NCBI GenBank assembly: GCA_030154265.1
Contig: JASKKH010000015.1
Location: 1 to 43,265 of the forward strand
Direction of reading: 5' to 3'
DNA from: Clostridia bacterium
GTDB taxonomy: Bacteria; Bacillota; DSM-521; Neomoorellales; Neomoorellaceae
DNA length: 43,265 bases
Position 1 is the first letter of the stretch, and each line of letters opens with the position of its first letter. The notes beneath the pieces are model-generated. The model saw only the letters and a list, made by a program, of their open reading frames with translations. It was not told where the DNA came from and did not search any database. The translations under genes and the position numbers were made by a program. Below are positions 19,093-28,152 of this stretch, in pieces.

Positions 19093-19416
19093 GTATTTCA
19101 CTCCTTATTTTAAATCCAATAATGCTGCTTTCTTAAAAGTTTTTATAAAGTCAATTCCATTAATGTCATTCCCTTTTTTTAGAAATATATCCATAAAAAT
19201 GCGACTTTAAGTGTCTATTTTAATCTTCAAAAAATCATCGCCCATTTTAAATCTTTTTATGTTTATGCTTTTATTGCTTTTATGTAGAGAAAATCCCTCA
19301 TTGTTTTTATTTAATCTAACTGCTATACCCCAACATTTAGTACAGGACCGAAAAAAAATCCTTACAGCTTGTCCCGCAAGGATTTTTTATATTGTTTTAG
19401 ATATCTTTTATCATAA
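19093..19416. other. Intergenic stretch upstream of trxB
   Basis: This 324-base AT-rich gap holds the trxB ribosome site at its left end and the terminator of the G5/M23 gene at its right. I see no further gene. A clear trxB promoter was not found: TTGACT at 19149-19154 has no acceptable -10 box at 16-18 bases. Confidence 0.6.
19351..19389 (-). terminator. Terminator after the G5/LysM/M23 gene
   Basis: AAATCCTT and AAGGATTT flank a GC-containing loop on the minus strand, followed by further T to make a run of eight. It lies 28 bases after the peptidase stop codon. Confidence 0.9.
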
Positions 19417-20847
19417 CTATTTCAAGTAATTTGACGGATTTCTATGAACTCCATTTACCCGAACTTCAAAATGCAAGTGCGGTCCCGTTGTACGACCTGA
19501 TATACCTACATAGCCTATAACCTGGCCTTTATTCACTTCTTGACCACGTTTCACATTGTAACCTGATAAATGTGCGTAACGGGTAACAAGTCCGCCACCG
19601 TGATCGATGCAAATTAAGCGACCGTAACCCCCGTTATATCCTACATAGGTCACAGTTCCAGATTCTGCAGCATATATAGGCTCCCCGATGGAACCTGCTA
19701 TATCAAGGCCTGTGTGAAATTCACTGCCTCGGTAACCATAATATGAAGTTATATAACCCCTAAGGGGCCATGCCAAGCGGCCTGAACCACCACGATACGA
19801 GGCAACGGTAATTCTTGTTCCTCTTTGTATTATCTTAGTTACAGGTTCCTTAATTACCTTTTCTTGTAAGACCTCTCGTTTCAATTCTATTCCATTTTGT
19901 GCTACAACCTGATAAGTCACAAGCTGTTCCCCTTCTGAACCAGCTTGTATCACCTTTTCAAATCCCCTGAAATAATTATCACTTTTTTCTACCTTTATCT
20001 CATAAGGTATGTCTTCTTTTACTTCTTCTTTATAAGATACTACTACATGAAGTAGAGGGGTTGGATCCATAAGTACAATTTTTTGCCCAATATCTAGAAA
20101 ATCACCGTCAAGATTAGGATTAGCAAGCCTGATATCATCAACTAAAAGGTCATGCTCCCTGGCGATTGACCATAGTGAATCACCAGGTTTAACAATGTAG
20201 TCACTTCCCTTTGAATACTCTACACCTTTTAATATCGATAGGGCTTCCTCTTGTTTTACAACCTTTTGAGGTTCAACCTGACAATTTTCAAAGGAAATCC
20301 TTTCTTGGATTTTAACCTCTTTAAGTTCTATATTTTTATCTGCTGGTGTATACGCCTGCTTCAGTTTCTCTATAACAGCTTCGGCTGTTTTATTATCTTT
20401 TACAAACACTTTAGGTTTATTGTTAATTTTTATAGCTGTTGCTGAAGCAACAATTTTTATTTTACTTTCTAGTATCTTTTCCAGTTGTTGTTCTTGAGCC
20501 ACAATTTGCGTTTCAGAGGCTCTTACCCTTTGATAATCGAGCTGCCCTGCAACGCATAAGTTCTGGAATTTTTGTGCATTATGTTTATCCAAAATATTTT
20601 CGATTGCCTGTTCAATCTTATCTCGACTATCTGAGATAACAATCCGCTCACCATCGATTGAGACAGCCCAGGCATTAGTTGCAAATAATTTATAGCATCC
20701 AGTTATTAATATAAATACCGCAATAAAACTAGTTATTACAATCTTTTTTCTTTTATTTTCTTCTATTTCTGCCCACCGCGCCAGCCATGCGCACAAGTAG
20801 TCCTTTAGATTTGCTATCTTGGAAAAGAGTTTTTCTAGCGGCGGCAT
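19417..20847 (-). CDS. M23 peptidase with LysM and G5 domains
   Basis: This membrane-anchored cell-wall peptidase has 476 residues from the ATG at 20847, chosen for its GGGAGGAGGGG ribosome site. One membrane segment lies at about 38-56. A long, partly helical region follows, then a LysM domain (YIVKPGDSLWSIAREHDLL), a G5 domain (EDIPYEIKVEKSDNYFRG onward to about 350), and a C-terminal M23 domain with HTGLD, YAHLSG and HLHFEV as zinc and catalytic residues. The architecture matches Clostridial and Bacillus peptidases active in vegetative or sporulation envelope remodelling. It follows the SCIFF maturase gene by 93 bases and is followed by a terminator. Confidence 0.93.
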   Translation of the reverse strand: MPPLEKLFSKIANLKDYLCAWLARWAEIEENKRKKIVITSFIAVFILITGCYKLFATNAWAVSIDGERIVISDSRDKIEQAIENILDKHNAQKFQNLCVAGQLDYQRVRASETQIVAQEQQLEKILESKIKIVASATAIKINNKPKVFVKDNKTAEAVIEKLKQAYTPADKNIELKEVKIQERISFENCQVEPQKVVKQEEALSILKGVEYSKGSDYIVKPGDSLWSIAREHDLLVDDIRLANPNLDGDFLDIGQKIVLMDPTPLLHVVVSYKEEVKEDIPYEIKVEKSDNYFRGFEKVIQAGSEGEQLVTYQVVAQNGIELKREVLQEKVIKEPVTKIIQRGTRITVASYRGGSGRLAWPLRGYITSYYGYRGSEFHTGLDIAGSIGEPIYAAESGTVTYVGYNGGYGRLICIDHGGGLVTRYAHLSGYNVKRGQEVNKGQVIGYVGISGRTTGPHLHFEVRVNGVHRNPSNYLK

Positions 20848-20940
20848 GGCATCCCCTCCTCCCAACTTAAACAAAACAGACCTAAATCCAAAAAAAACAA
20901 CAAGTATAGGCATTCTACCTCTTTATGCTAAAATCCTCTT

Positions 20941-22362
20941 TTATTGACAATTTTTCATCCATTCTTTTACCTGGACATAAATGGCTGCTTCTAAGCGCAT
21001 CTTCTGAATTGCGCAACTAATTTTAGCTGGTTTAAGTATATCCCCGTTAGATGCAAGATTACCTGCTTTGCAACCTCCACTACAGTAAAAACGAGCCCAA
21101 CAGTGTATACATTCTTCTTGATTATACACATATGCATTGAGAAATTTTTGCCTTAAATCATCATTGGTAATTCCTTCGTTCACATTACCTATACAGTAGT
21201 CTTTCTTACCTACTAGTTGGTGACAGGGATATAGTTCTCCCATAGGCGTCACTGCAAGATAGTTCGTACCAGCTCCACAGCCTGTTAATCTTTTAATCAA
21301 GCAAGGGCCAGTTGCTGCATCAATGTTAAAATGAAAAAAGGAAAATGGTTGACCTTTCTCAGTTGCTTCAAGGTAAACCTTTGCTAAACGTTGATATTCC
21401 TTAGCAATAATAGGCAAATCTTCCTCTTTAATAGCATATTCCATCTCTGGTGCTGCAACAACTGGTTCCAAAGATAGGTAACGGAATCCTAATTCAACCA
21501 TATGTAGAATATCACTTGCAAAATCTAAGTTTTGGTGTGTATAGGTACCACGTACCCAGTAATCTTCGTGATTTTGCAATTCTACGAAATGCTGCTCTTT
21601 TGGCACAATACGTTCATATGTCCCTTGCCCCCTAATATCCTTTCGATTAAAATCGTGAACCTGTTGACGGCCGTCCAAGCTTAAAATAACGCTTATTTTA
21701 TTATCTATAAGATATTTTTCTATCTCTGAATTTAATCCCAATCCATTAGTTGTAAGTGTAAAACTTATTTTTTTACCAGTCGCTGCTGCTTTAGCTCGTC
21801 CGTACCTAACTAACTCCCTAACCAGGTCAAAATTTAGTAAAGGTTCCCCTCCAAAAAAGTCAACTTCAACTCGGGGGCGATTGCCTGATTCATTAAATAA
21901 TAAATCTAATGCCTTTTTTCCCACTTCTTTACTCATAAGCCCACGTTCTCCACCAAAGGGACCTCCATCGGCAAAGCAATAACGGCAGCACATATTACAT
22001 TCATGGGCAACATGGAGACAAAGTGCTTGTAATGTTGGTTTAGGAGGACAATATGATTTTCCTACTATATCTTCATTAAATAAGGTACCCTCCTGCTGTT
22101 TTGCAGCTAACTCCTGGCAAACTTCATTTACCGTTTCTGCTCCCAGTAAATTAGTGGACCTTGGTAAGGCATTTAACCAACTATCCTCATTAAGTACAGT
22201 ACATTCATTGTTAGTCTTTAATTCTTTTAAAACTGTTTCTAAAGCTTCATCAATAATGTGAATTGACCCGCTATTTACATCTAATAACAGGTTAAGGTCA
22301 TTATATTTGAACCAATGGATATCCCCCTGCCAATCCACTTTACTAAGATTTAGAGTTTTCAA
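20941..22362 (-). CDS. scfB: Radical SAM SPASM maturase of the SCIFF peptide
   Basis: The enzyme is expected to install a sulfur-to-alpha-carbon thioether in the SCIFF precursor encoded just upstream. The 473-residue product has an N-terminal peptide-recognition region (1-100), the radical-SAM cluster motif C122-x3-C126-x2-C129 (CNMCCRYC) followed by FADGGPFGG, a GGEPLLN segment, and a C-terminal SPASM region with GCGAGTNYLAV, YPCHQLVG and CIHCWARFYCSGGC for two auxiliary iron-sulfur clusters. It starts at TTG behind GGGGTGA. A hairpin lies between it and the precursor gene, so its expression may be lower than that of the peptide. The precursor beside it supports the family call strongly. Confidence 0.94.
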   Translation of the reverse strand: MKTLNLSKVDWQGDIHWFKYNDLNLLLDVNSGSIHIIDEALETVLKELKTNNECTVLNEDSWLNALPRSTNLLGAETVNEVCQELAAKQQEGTLFNEDIVGKSYCPPKPTLQALCLHVAHECNMCCRYCFADGGPFGGERGLMSKEVGKKALDLLFNESGNRPRVEVDFFGGEPLLNFDLVRELVRYGRAKAAATGKKISFTLTTNGLGLNSEIEKYLIDNKISVILSLDGRQQVHDFNRKDIRGQGTYERIVPKEQHFVELQNHEDYWVRGTYTHQNLDFASDILHMVELGFRYLSLEPVVAAPEMEYAIKEEDLPIIAKEYQRLAKVYLEATEKGQPFSFFHFNIDAATGPCLIKRLTGCGAGTNYLAVTPMGELYPCHQLVGKKDYCIGNVNEGITNDDLRQKFLNAYVYNQEECIHCWARFYCSGGCKAGNLASNGDILKPAKISCAIQKMRLEAAIYVQVKEWMKNCQ

Positions 22363-22452
22363 ACTCTATTCACCCCGACTTCTCCCAAACTTAATAAATA
22401 AAATAAGTTTATTTAGAAAACATCTTATTCCTTTTTTATCCAACAAGTTACA

Positions 22453-22478
22453 AAGGCCCGACTTAAAGTCGGGCCTTA
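22453..22478 (-). terminator. Hairpin between SCIFF precursor and maturase genes
   Basis: AAGGCCCGACTT and AAGTCGGGCCTT form a perfect inverted repeat with a very short centre, starting five bases after the SCIFF stop codon. Only TTTGT follows, so it may be a leaky terminator or an RNA-stabilising end that makes precursor exceed maturase. Confidence 0.6.
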
Positions 22479-22482
22479 GAAT

Positions 22483-22629
22483 TTATTTTTTTTCTTTCCT
22501 TTCACAGGGTTGGTTACTAACGGTAATGGAAGTTTTACACGCAGATTGACAAGATACATGGCAATTACCACAGCCGCCTACTTTAACACTATCTTGCAAC
22601 CTTGGTGTAAATACTGTACGAATATGCAT
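22483..22629 (-). CDS. scfA: SCIFF ribosomally made peptide precursor, five-cysteine variant
   Basis: This 48-residue peptide begins MHIRTVFTPRLQ and has a core of GGCGNCHVSCQSACKTSITV followed by SNQPCERKEKK. It is the substrate family of the radical-SAM maturase encoded next. SCIFF stands for six cysteines in forty-five residues; here only Cys20, 23, 27, 31 and 42 are present, because the usual Cys in KTSCTV is Ile35 (codon ATT). Cys31 and Thr36, which align with the thioether-forming pair reported for the Clostridium thermocellum peptide, are kept. The ribosome site GGGGAGG is strong. The gene starts 15 bases after rpsI and probably shares its transcript. The mature product's role is unknown. 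Confidence 0.93.
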   Translation of the reverse strand: MHIRTVFTPRLQDSVKVGGCGNCHVSCQSACKTSITVSNQPCERKEKK

Positions 22630-22644
22630 ATATAAACCTCCCCT

Positions 22645-23037
22645 TTATCGTTTAGAGAATTGAGGTGCCTTACGGGCTTTCTTTAAGCCGTATTTCCTTC
22701 TTTCCTTCATTCTTGGGTCACGAGTAAGTAGTCCATTACGTTTTAATACTGGTTTCATTTCTGGATCTGCTTGTAGAAGGGCTCTTGCAATACCAAGTCT
22801 AATAGCACCAGCTTGACCTGTTGTACCACCACCGTGTACTTTGGCTATTACATCAAAACGTCCAGCCATATCTACAACATTCAATGGCTGACGGACGAGC
22901 ATCTCAAGTATTTTTTGCCCAAAATATTGGTCAAGGGGGCGGTTGTTAACCAACACCCGGCCCTCACCAGGTACTAGACGAACACGAGCCACTGCGTTTT
23001 TACGCCGACCAGTACCATAAAATTGTACCTGGGCCAC
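22645..23037 (-). CDS. rpsI: Ribosomal protein S9
   Basis: S9 (130 residues) belongs to the head of the 30S subunit, and its basic C-terminal tail reaches the anticodon stem of P-site tRNA. The opening [18 protein letters not shown], the [19 protein letters not shown] loop region and the terminal FSKR are all present. It forms the usual L13-S9 pair, 20 bases behind rplM, and the SCIFF precursor gene follows it closely, which is the unusual point. Confidence 0.98.
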   Translation of the reverse strand: MAQVQFYGTGRRKNAVARVRLVPGEGRVLVNNRPLDQYFGQKILEMLVRQPLNVVDMAGRFDVIAKVHGGGTTGQAGAIRLGIARALLQADPEMKPVLKRNGLLTRDPRMKERRKYGLKKARKAPQFSKR

Positions 23038-23057
23038 ACTTGTCGCCTCCTTTATTA

Positions 23058-23489
23058 TTACTTAATCTCCCATACTTCTGGTTGTTGAGCCTGGTGTGGG
23101 TGACTACCACCACGATATACCTTTAATTTCTTAAAAACTTTACGGCCCAAACTATTATGAGGAATCATCCCTTTAACAGCTTTTTCAATAGCACGTTCCG
23201 GGAATTTCTCTAAAAGTCTATCGTATCTCATTACTTTCAATCCACCGGGGTATCCACTATGACGAATATACTTTTTCTGGTAAAGTTTTTTACCAGTAAG
23301 ATGTACCTTTTCAGCATTAATAATAATTACGTGATCGCCACTATCCACATGGGGGGTATAAATAGGTTTGTGTTTCCCTCTAAGTAGACGAGCTGCCTCT
23401 GTAGCAACGCGTCCCAGGGTTTTACCAGCGGCATCTATAACATACCACTTACGCTCAACCTCATGTGGTTTGGCCATGTAGGTTCTCAT
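23058..23489 (-). CDS. rplM: Ribosomal protein L13
   Basis: L13 is an early-assembling 50S protein. The ATG at 23489 is preferred because GGAGGG lies six bases upstream; a start ten codons further 5' has no such site. The product has 143 residues with [37 protein letters not shown] and [10 protein letters not shown] typical of the family. A good promoter lies directly upstream at 23520-23548, making L13-S9-SCIFF a likely separate transcription unit. Confidence 0.98.
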   Translation of the reverse strand: MRTYMAKPHEVERKWYVIDAAGKTLGRVATEAARLLRGKHKPIYTPHVDSGDHVIIINAEKVHLTGKKLYQKKYIRHSGYPGGLKVMRYDRLLEKFPERAIEKAVKGMIPHNSLGRKVFKKLKVYRGGSHPHQAQQPEVWEIK

Positions 23490-23519
23490 TTTTTCCCTCC
23501 TGTTCCTATCAACAGTCAT

Positions 23520-23548
23520 ATTTTAAGCAATTAATGTCTTTAAGTCAA
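23520..23548 (-). promoter_or_regulatory. Sigma-A-type promoter of rplM-rpsI-SCIFF
   Basis: TTGACT (23543-23548) and TAAAAT (23520-23525) on the minus strand are 17 bases apart, each five of six to consensus. The pair fits exactly between the truA stop and the rplM ribosome site. Confidence 0.75.
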
Positions 23549-23552
23549 GAAA

Positions 23553-24293
23553 TTAGTAATCTACTTTCTCTAGGCATAGTCCCTGAGGCGGAGCAGTCGG
23601 ACCTGCCTTTTGACGACATTTGGCAGCTAAAATTTCTGCAATATTTTCTGGTTTAATGTGTTGTCGTCCAACTTCAACTAAAGTTCCTACTATATTCCTG
23701 ACCATATGATAGAGAAACCCATTTGCAGTAATATCAAAATATATAAAATTTCCCCGGTAACTAATTTTAGATTGTTCTACATATCGATTAAAATTCTTAA
23801 CTGAACTCCCGGAAGCACAAAATGAACGAAAATCATGATAACCTATAAAATATTTAGTAGCTTTAGCCATAGCATCTCGGTCTAAAGGATGAGGTATCTG
23901 CCAACTGTACCGTCTACTAAAGACATCCGGAAAACGTTCATTATAGATTGTATAACGATATTGTTTCCGACGAGCATCATACCGGGCATGAAAGTCCTCA
24001 TGAACTTTTTCAGCTTTCAAAGCCACAATATCTTCGGGTAAGACACTATTAAGGGCCAATGGCCAACGTTCTACAGGTATCCTTGAGGCTGTATTAAAAC
24101 TAATTACCTGGCCGCGTGCATGAACTCCAGCATCCGTTCTCCCAGCAGCTACTAGACTTATTTCCTCTCCAGTTAGTTTCTTTAGTGCAGATGTTACAAC
24201 ACCCTGTATGGTTTTTCCATGAGCTGCCGGTTGTATCTGCCAACCAGAATAATCTGTCCCGTCATATGCCAAAATAATTTTTAATTTAGGCAC
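23553..24293 (-). CDS. truA: tRNA pseudouridine(38-40) synthase
   Basis: TruA converts uridines 38-40 of the anticodon stem to pseudouridine. The 246-residue product carries the catalytic Asp in AAGRTDAGVHARGQV, the YDGTDYSGWQ N-terminal strand, and FLYHMVRNIVGTLVEVG near the C-terminus. It occupies its conserved place between ecfT and rplM. It is 86 bases downstream of ecfT and may be the last gene of the long ribosomal transcript. Confidence 0.97.
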   Translation of the reverse strand: MPKLKIILAYDGTDYSGWQIQPAAHGKTIQGVVTSALKKLTGEEISLVAAGRTDAGVHARGQVISFNTASRIPVERWPLALNSVLPEDIVALKAEKVHEDFHARYDARRKQYRYTIYNERFPDVFSRRYSWQIPHPLDRDAMAKATKYFIGYHDFRSFCASGSSVKNFNRYVEQSKISYRGNFIYFDITANGFLYHMVRNIVGTLVEVGRQHIKPENIAEILAAKCRQKAGPTAPPQGLCLEKVDY

Positions 24294-24379
24294 TGATTTT
24301 TAAAATACGCACTCCCACACAACAAAGGACATATTGGATTTTCTTAATGCCCTCTGTTTTTTTGTTTTACCATTCCAGG

Positions 24380-25165
24380 TCAAATTCCATATCTATAATA
24401 TAAAGACCCAGCAAGCAAAAATATGGTTATCACAAGAAATAAGAAATCGGCCGTTTTTAATTTTAACTCTCGCATTCGGGTACGTCCCTTTCCCCCATGA
24501 TAAGCTCGGGACTCCATAGCCTCAGCTAACGCTTCTGCCCGGCGAAAGGCACTTATAAATAGGGGAATAATCAAAGGTAGCAAATTTTTTATTTGTGTAC
24601 CCCGAAAAGAGGCTCCTCGGGCCATCTGAGCTTTTATAATTCTTTCAGCTTCTCCCATCAATGTAGGCACAAAACGTAAAGCTAATGTCAGCATTAGGGC
24701 TAATTCATGTGCCGGCAATCCTAATTTTTCACCAGGTGATAACAACCGCTCCAAACCGTCAGCTACTGACATGGGGGCTGTAGTTGCTGTTAATACTGTA
24801 GCTGCAAGTACCAAGAAAACCACCCGGACAAAAGCCAACAAGCCTAAATTAACGCCTTCATAGGTAATTTTAACCGGACCTATAAAAGCCAATGTTGATC
24901 CTGGTGTAAAGACTGCCTGGAAAATAAAAACAAAAAACAAAAAAATAATTAATGGTCGAAGCTGTCGCCATATAAATATCAGTTCCAGTCTGGCAGCAAT
25001 AATAGGTAGTAAAATAATTAAACCTACTACAAGGGCTGCTGCTCCTGTAGGTGCTATTAACAGCGCAATAGCATATATAAACAAACCAATTAGCTTAACC
25101 CGAGGGTCAAGGTTGTGAATGCTACTTTCTCCAGGAATATATTGTCCTAGCTCAAATACTACTAT
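24380..25165 (-). CDS. ecfT: ECF transporter membrane subunit EcfT (start codon unresolved)
   Basis: EcfT is the shared membrane scaffold of energy-coupling factor importers, linking the ATPases to vitamin- or metal-specific S subunits. It has about six hydrophobic segments and the coupling-helix motifs ARGASFRG and ESRAYHGGKGRTR. The first ATG/GTG/TTG in frame is a TTG at 25084, but conserved family sequence ([24 protein letters not shown], broken here by residue limits only in meaning) lies upstream of it. That frame is open to an ATA at 25165, after which a TAG lies six codons further up. I therefore extend the gene to 25165 and mark the start as uncertain: ATA or GTA initiation, or a base change. 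The reading overlaps the ecfA2 end by 14 bases. Confidence 0.8.
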   Translation of the reverse strand: MVVFELGQYIPGESSIHNLDPRVKLIGLFIYAIALLIAPTGAAALVVGLIILLPIIAARLELIFIWRQLRPLIIFLFFVFIFQAVFTPGSTLAFIGPVKITYEGVNLGLLAFVRVVFLVLAATVLTATTAPMSVADGLERLLSPGEKLGLPAHELALMLTLALRFVPTLMGEAERIIKAQMARGASFRGTQIKNLLPLIIPLFISAFRRAEALAEAMESRAYHGGKGRTRMRELKLKTADFLFLVITIFLLAGSLYYRYGI

Positions 25166-26018
25166 TTCCCCCTTTAAGCCACTCTACAATTGAAGCCTCA
25201 GCTTCTTCTAGAGTAAGTACATTTACTGATACTGAAGCACCAAACCTCTTTAAAGCAAGCATTAGTTGAGTTAGGGGTGGTGGTAATAAACCATATTTTC
25301 TTAATAGTTCTTCTTGATAAAAAATATCCCTAGGAGGTCCTTTTAAAGCAATCTTACCTTGATACAAGACTATAACCTGCTGAGCCATTGTAGCTACTTC
25401 AGCCATGTCATGAGATATTAATACTATTGCTGCTCCCTGTTGTTTCTGATAATTACGGATAAGCTCCATAATTTGCTCTCGACCAACAGGATCCAGGCCA
25501 GCTGTGGGTTCATCAAGAATAAGTACCTCAGGCTCCATAGCTAAAATACCTGCAATTGCAACACGACGTTGTTGGCCACCACTTAATGCAAACGGGGATT
25601 TATATCCAATCTCCTTTTCATCTAATCCCACTGCTTCAAGTGCTTTTTTTACTCTTGTCTTCACCTCGGCCCCATTATAACCCATGTTTTTAAGTCCAAA
25701 GGCCACATCTTCATAAACTGTTTCTGCAAAAAGTTGATGTTCGGGTTGCTGAAATACAATTCCAACTTTCTCCCACGGGGAATGCCCTTTGAATTTATTC
25801 CTGGTCTTAACAACGTTCCCATTTAGTGATACCTGTCCACTTATCGGTGCCAACAGCCCCGCTAAAACCTGGGCCAAAGTTGATTTTCCTGAACCTCCAG
25901 CACCCACAATAGCTATAAATTCTCCTGCTGAAACAGTTAAATCAATATTATCCAGTGCTAATACTTTTCTATTAGCAAGCTGATAAGCAAAACTTACTTC
26001 TTTGAGTTTAATCTCCAT
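25152..26018 (-). CDS. ecfA2: ECF transporter ATPase EcfA2
   Basis: This is one of two ATP-binding subunits of the energy-coupling factor. The 288-residue product has Walker [10 protein letters not shown] (about 36-44), the Q-loop [20 protein letters not shown], signature [13 protein letters not shown], Walker [13 protein letters not shown] and the switch His in LISHDMAEV. The C-terminal extension is that of the CbiO/EcfA group. It overlaps the ecfA1 end by 25 bases and reads into the ecfT start region, so the three genes are tightly coupled. No S subunit is in the window, consistent with a shared module serving several S proteins. Confidence 0.96.
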   Translation of the reverse strand: MEIKLKEVSFAYQLANRKVLALDNIDLTVSAGEFIAIVGAGGSGKSTLAQVLAGLLAPISGQVSLNGNVVKTRNKFKGHSPWEKVGIVFQQPEHQLFAETVYEDVAFGLKNMGYNGAEVKTRVKKALEAVGLDEKEIGYKSPFALSGGQQRRVAIAGILAMEPEVLILDEPTAGLDPVGREQIMELIRNYQKQQGAAIVLISHDMAEVATMAQQVIVLYQGKIALKGPPRDIFYQEELLRKYGLLPPPLTQLMLALKRFGASVSVNVLTLEEAEASIVEWLKGGNSSI

Positions 26019-26824
26019 AGAGCGTGGGCCAACTCCTCCAATGTAAATATTTTTGGTGGTAGTTTTATCCCTTTTTGCCGTAAACCTTCACTAAGCGCTA
26101 CCGTAACCGGAGGCCTCAGCCCTGCTCCAGTTATTTCATTTAATTTATACATTAACTGAGCCGGTGTTCCAGTCAGGATTACTTTTCCTTCCTTAAGAAT
26201 TAACATGCGCTCAGACTTAATAGCTTCTTCCATCATGTGGGTTATAAATATTACAGCAATACCTCTTTCTCTACAAAAATGTAGAAGATGCTGTAAAATT
26301 TCCACCCTGGCCAAAGGATCCAACATAGATGTAGCTTCATCCAATACTAAATATCGAGGTTGCATGGCTAAAACACCAGCTAGGGCCAATCGTTGCTTTT
26401 GACCCCCTGAAAGACCATAAGGCGGCCTGCTACGCAGGCCAGCCAACTTAACTGCCTCAAGGGCAGCTGCGACTCGCTGCCTAATTTCACCTGGGGGTAA
26501 CCCTAAATTTTCGAGGCCAAAGGCTACATCATCTTCAACTGTTGCAGCTATAATTTGATTGTCAGGATCCTGAAAAACCATTCCTACCCGACGGCGAATA
26601 TCTATTAAGTTTTCTTCTCTAGCTGTGTCTAATCCGTCTACCAAAACCCTCCCCTTTGTTGGTTTAAGGAGTCCATTAAGGTGACGAGCCAAGGTAGACT
26701 TTCCAGAACCATTTGGACCAACAATCGTTATAAATTCTCCTGGCTCAACTTTGAAACTAACATTTTCTAAAGCTGGTTTATCTGTTCCCGGGTAAACATA
26801 AGAAATACCCTGAACCTCTAACAT
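25994..26824 (-). CDS. ecfA1: ECF transporter ATPase EcfA1
   Basis: This is the partner ATPase of EcfA2. The 276-residue product shows Walker [10 protein letters not shown] (about 37-45), Q-loop [20 protein letters not shown], signature [13 protein letters not shown], Walker [13 protein letters not shown] and switch His in FITHMMEEA. The DEATSMLD form in place of DEPT is common in EcfA1 proteins. It begins two bases after rplQ, the standard Firmicutes position at the end of the alpha operon, and runs into ecfA2. Confidence 0.96.
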   Translation of the reverse strand: MLEVQGISYVYPGTDKPALENVSFKVEPGEFITIVGPNGSGKSTLARHLNGLLKPTKGRVLVDGLDTAREENLIDIRRRVGMVFQDPDNQIIAATVEDDVAFGLENLGLPPGEIRQRVAAALEAVKLAGLRSRPPYGLSGGQKQRLALAGVLAMQPRYLVLDEATSMLDPLARVEILQHLLHFCRERGIAVIFITHMMEEAIKSERMLILKEGKVILTGTPAQLMYKLNEITGAGLRPPVTVALSEGLRQKGIKLPPKIFTLEELAHALWRLNSKK

Positions 26825-26826
26825 TT

Positions 26827-27165
26827 TTAAACCAATTCAATACGCACCATAGGTGCGCCATCTCCCTGGCGGAATCCAGTTTTTATGATTCTGGTATAAC
26901 CACCATTTTTATCTCTATAATTAGGTCCTACTTCATTAAAGAGTTTAGTTACTACATCTTCATCTAAAAGGTACGCCATAGCCTGCCTACGGGCATGAAG
27001 ATCTCCTCGTTTTGCCAGTGTAATCATTTTCTCAGCTAACCTTCTAAGTTCCTTAGCCCGCATTTCGGTGGTTTCTATTTTACCTTCGCGCAAAAAAGAG
27101 GTCACTATATTACGAAGTAACATTTTACGGTGGCCTGCTAGGCGTCCCAGTTTACGATATCCCAT
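26827..27165 (-). CDS. rplQ: Ribosomal protein L17
   Basis: L17 (112 residues) is a 50S protein near the exit tunnel. [20 protein letters not shown] and the C-terminal [20 protein letters not shown] region are typical, with a normal ending on MVRIELV. It follows rpoA by 11 bases as in all Firmicutes alpha operons. Confidence 0.98.
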   Translation of the reverse strand: MGYRKLGRLAGHRKMLLRNIVTSFLREGKIETTEMRAKELRRLAEKMITLAKRGDLHARRQAMAYLLDEDVVTKLFNEVGPNYRDKNGGYTRIIKTGFRQGDGAPMVRIELV

Positions 27166-27176
27166 CCTTAGTCCCC

Positions 27177-28118
27177 CTACTCATCACTTTTACGCAGGCT
27201 CAAATTCAATTCACTTAGTTTTTGGGTAACCTCTTCTAAAGACTTTTTACCCAAATTCCTAACTTTCATCATATCCTCTTCAGTTCGCTGCAATAATTCG
27301 GCTACAGTGTTAATTCCTGCTCGTTTTAGACAGTTATATGAACGAACTGACAAGTCAAGCTCTTCAATAGACATATCTAATACTCGGTCTTGAGTTTCTT
27401 CTTCTTTCTCAACCATGGTCACTTCATCACTTTCACGCTCAGTTAACCCTACAAAAATTCTCATATGTTCAATAAGAATTTTAGCAGCCGAGCTTACTGC
27501 CGCATCAGGAGCAACACTCCCGTCAGTCCATACTTCTAAGATCAGTTTGTCATAGTCCGTAATCTGACCCACCCGGGTATTTTCAACTTTATAATTTACT
27601 TTATGCACCGGTGAAAATAGGGAGTCTACAGGTATTATACCAATAGCATGATCTTCTTTTTTATTTTTTTCTGCGCTAACATAACCCCGCCCTTTTTCTA
27701 CCACTATTTCCGCAAAGAAACGTCCTCCGCTTTCAACAGTTGCAATAACAAGTTCAGGGTTTAAAATTTCTACATCAGCGTCAGCAATAATATCTCCTGC
27801 AGTAACTGGCCCTTCCCCTTCAGCTTCAATCCGTATCGTCTTGGGTTCATCGGTGTGTAGTTTTAATGATAAGGATTTAAGGTTTAGGATAATATCCGTA
27901 GTATCCTCAACAACCCCGGGTATAGTTGAAAACTCATGCAATACCCCTTCAATTTTAACCGACGTTACAGCAGCCCCCGGTAATGAGGATAAAAGAATTC
28001 GCCGTAGGGAATTACCCAGGGTGATTCCATAACCCCGTTCTAAGGGTTCAACTACAAATTGTCCGTAGTTTTCGGATGTCTCAATGGTTTCGATCCTGGG
28101 CCTCTCAATTTCCAGCAT
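27177..28118 (-). CDS. rpoA: RNA polymerase alpha subunit
   Basis: Alpha dimerises to start polymerase assembly and contacts UP elements and activators. The 313-residue product has the N-terminal assembly domain, with [21 protein letters not shown] at about 29-49 (quoted in parts), and the C-terminal domain from about 245, with [16 protein letters not shown] and [11 protein letters not shown] as the helix-hairpin-helix DNA-binding part. The acidic linker is [10 protein letters not shown]. It sits between rpsD and rplQ in the alpha operon. Confidence 0.98.
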   Translation of the reverse strand: MLEIERPRIETIETSENYGQFVVEPLERGYGITLGNSLRRILLSSLPGAAVTSVKIEGVLHEFSTIPGVVEDTTDIILNLKSLSLKLHTDEPKTIRIEAEGEGPVTAGDIIADADVEILNPELVIATVESGGRFFAEIVVEKGRGYVSAEKNKKEDHAIGIIPVDSLFSPVHKVNYKVENTRVGQITDYDKLILEVWTDGSVAPDAAVSSAAKILIEHMRIFVGLTERESDEVTMVEKEEETQDRVLDMSIEELDLSVRSYNCLKRAGINTVAELLQRTEEDMMKVRNLGKKSLEEVTQKLSELNLSLRKSDE

Positions 28119-28152
28119 TGTTACCCTCCTTCTCGTGAGCTCTCCAGCGCTT

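Noticed and set aside
19211-19429. Plus-strand open frame of 72 codons in the trxB upstream gap
   Set aside because: It runs through the terminator stem and into the end of the G5/M23 gene, has a low-complexity Leu/Phe composition, and would be the only plus-strand gene in the window.
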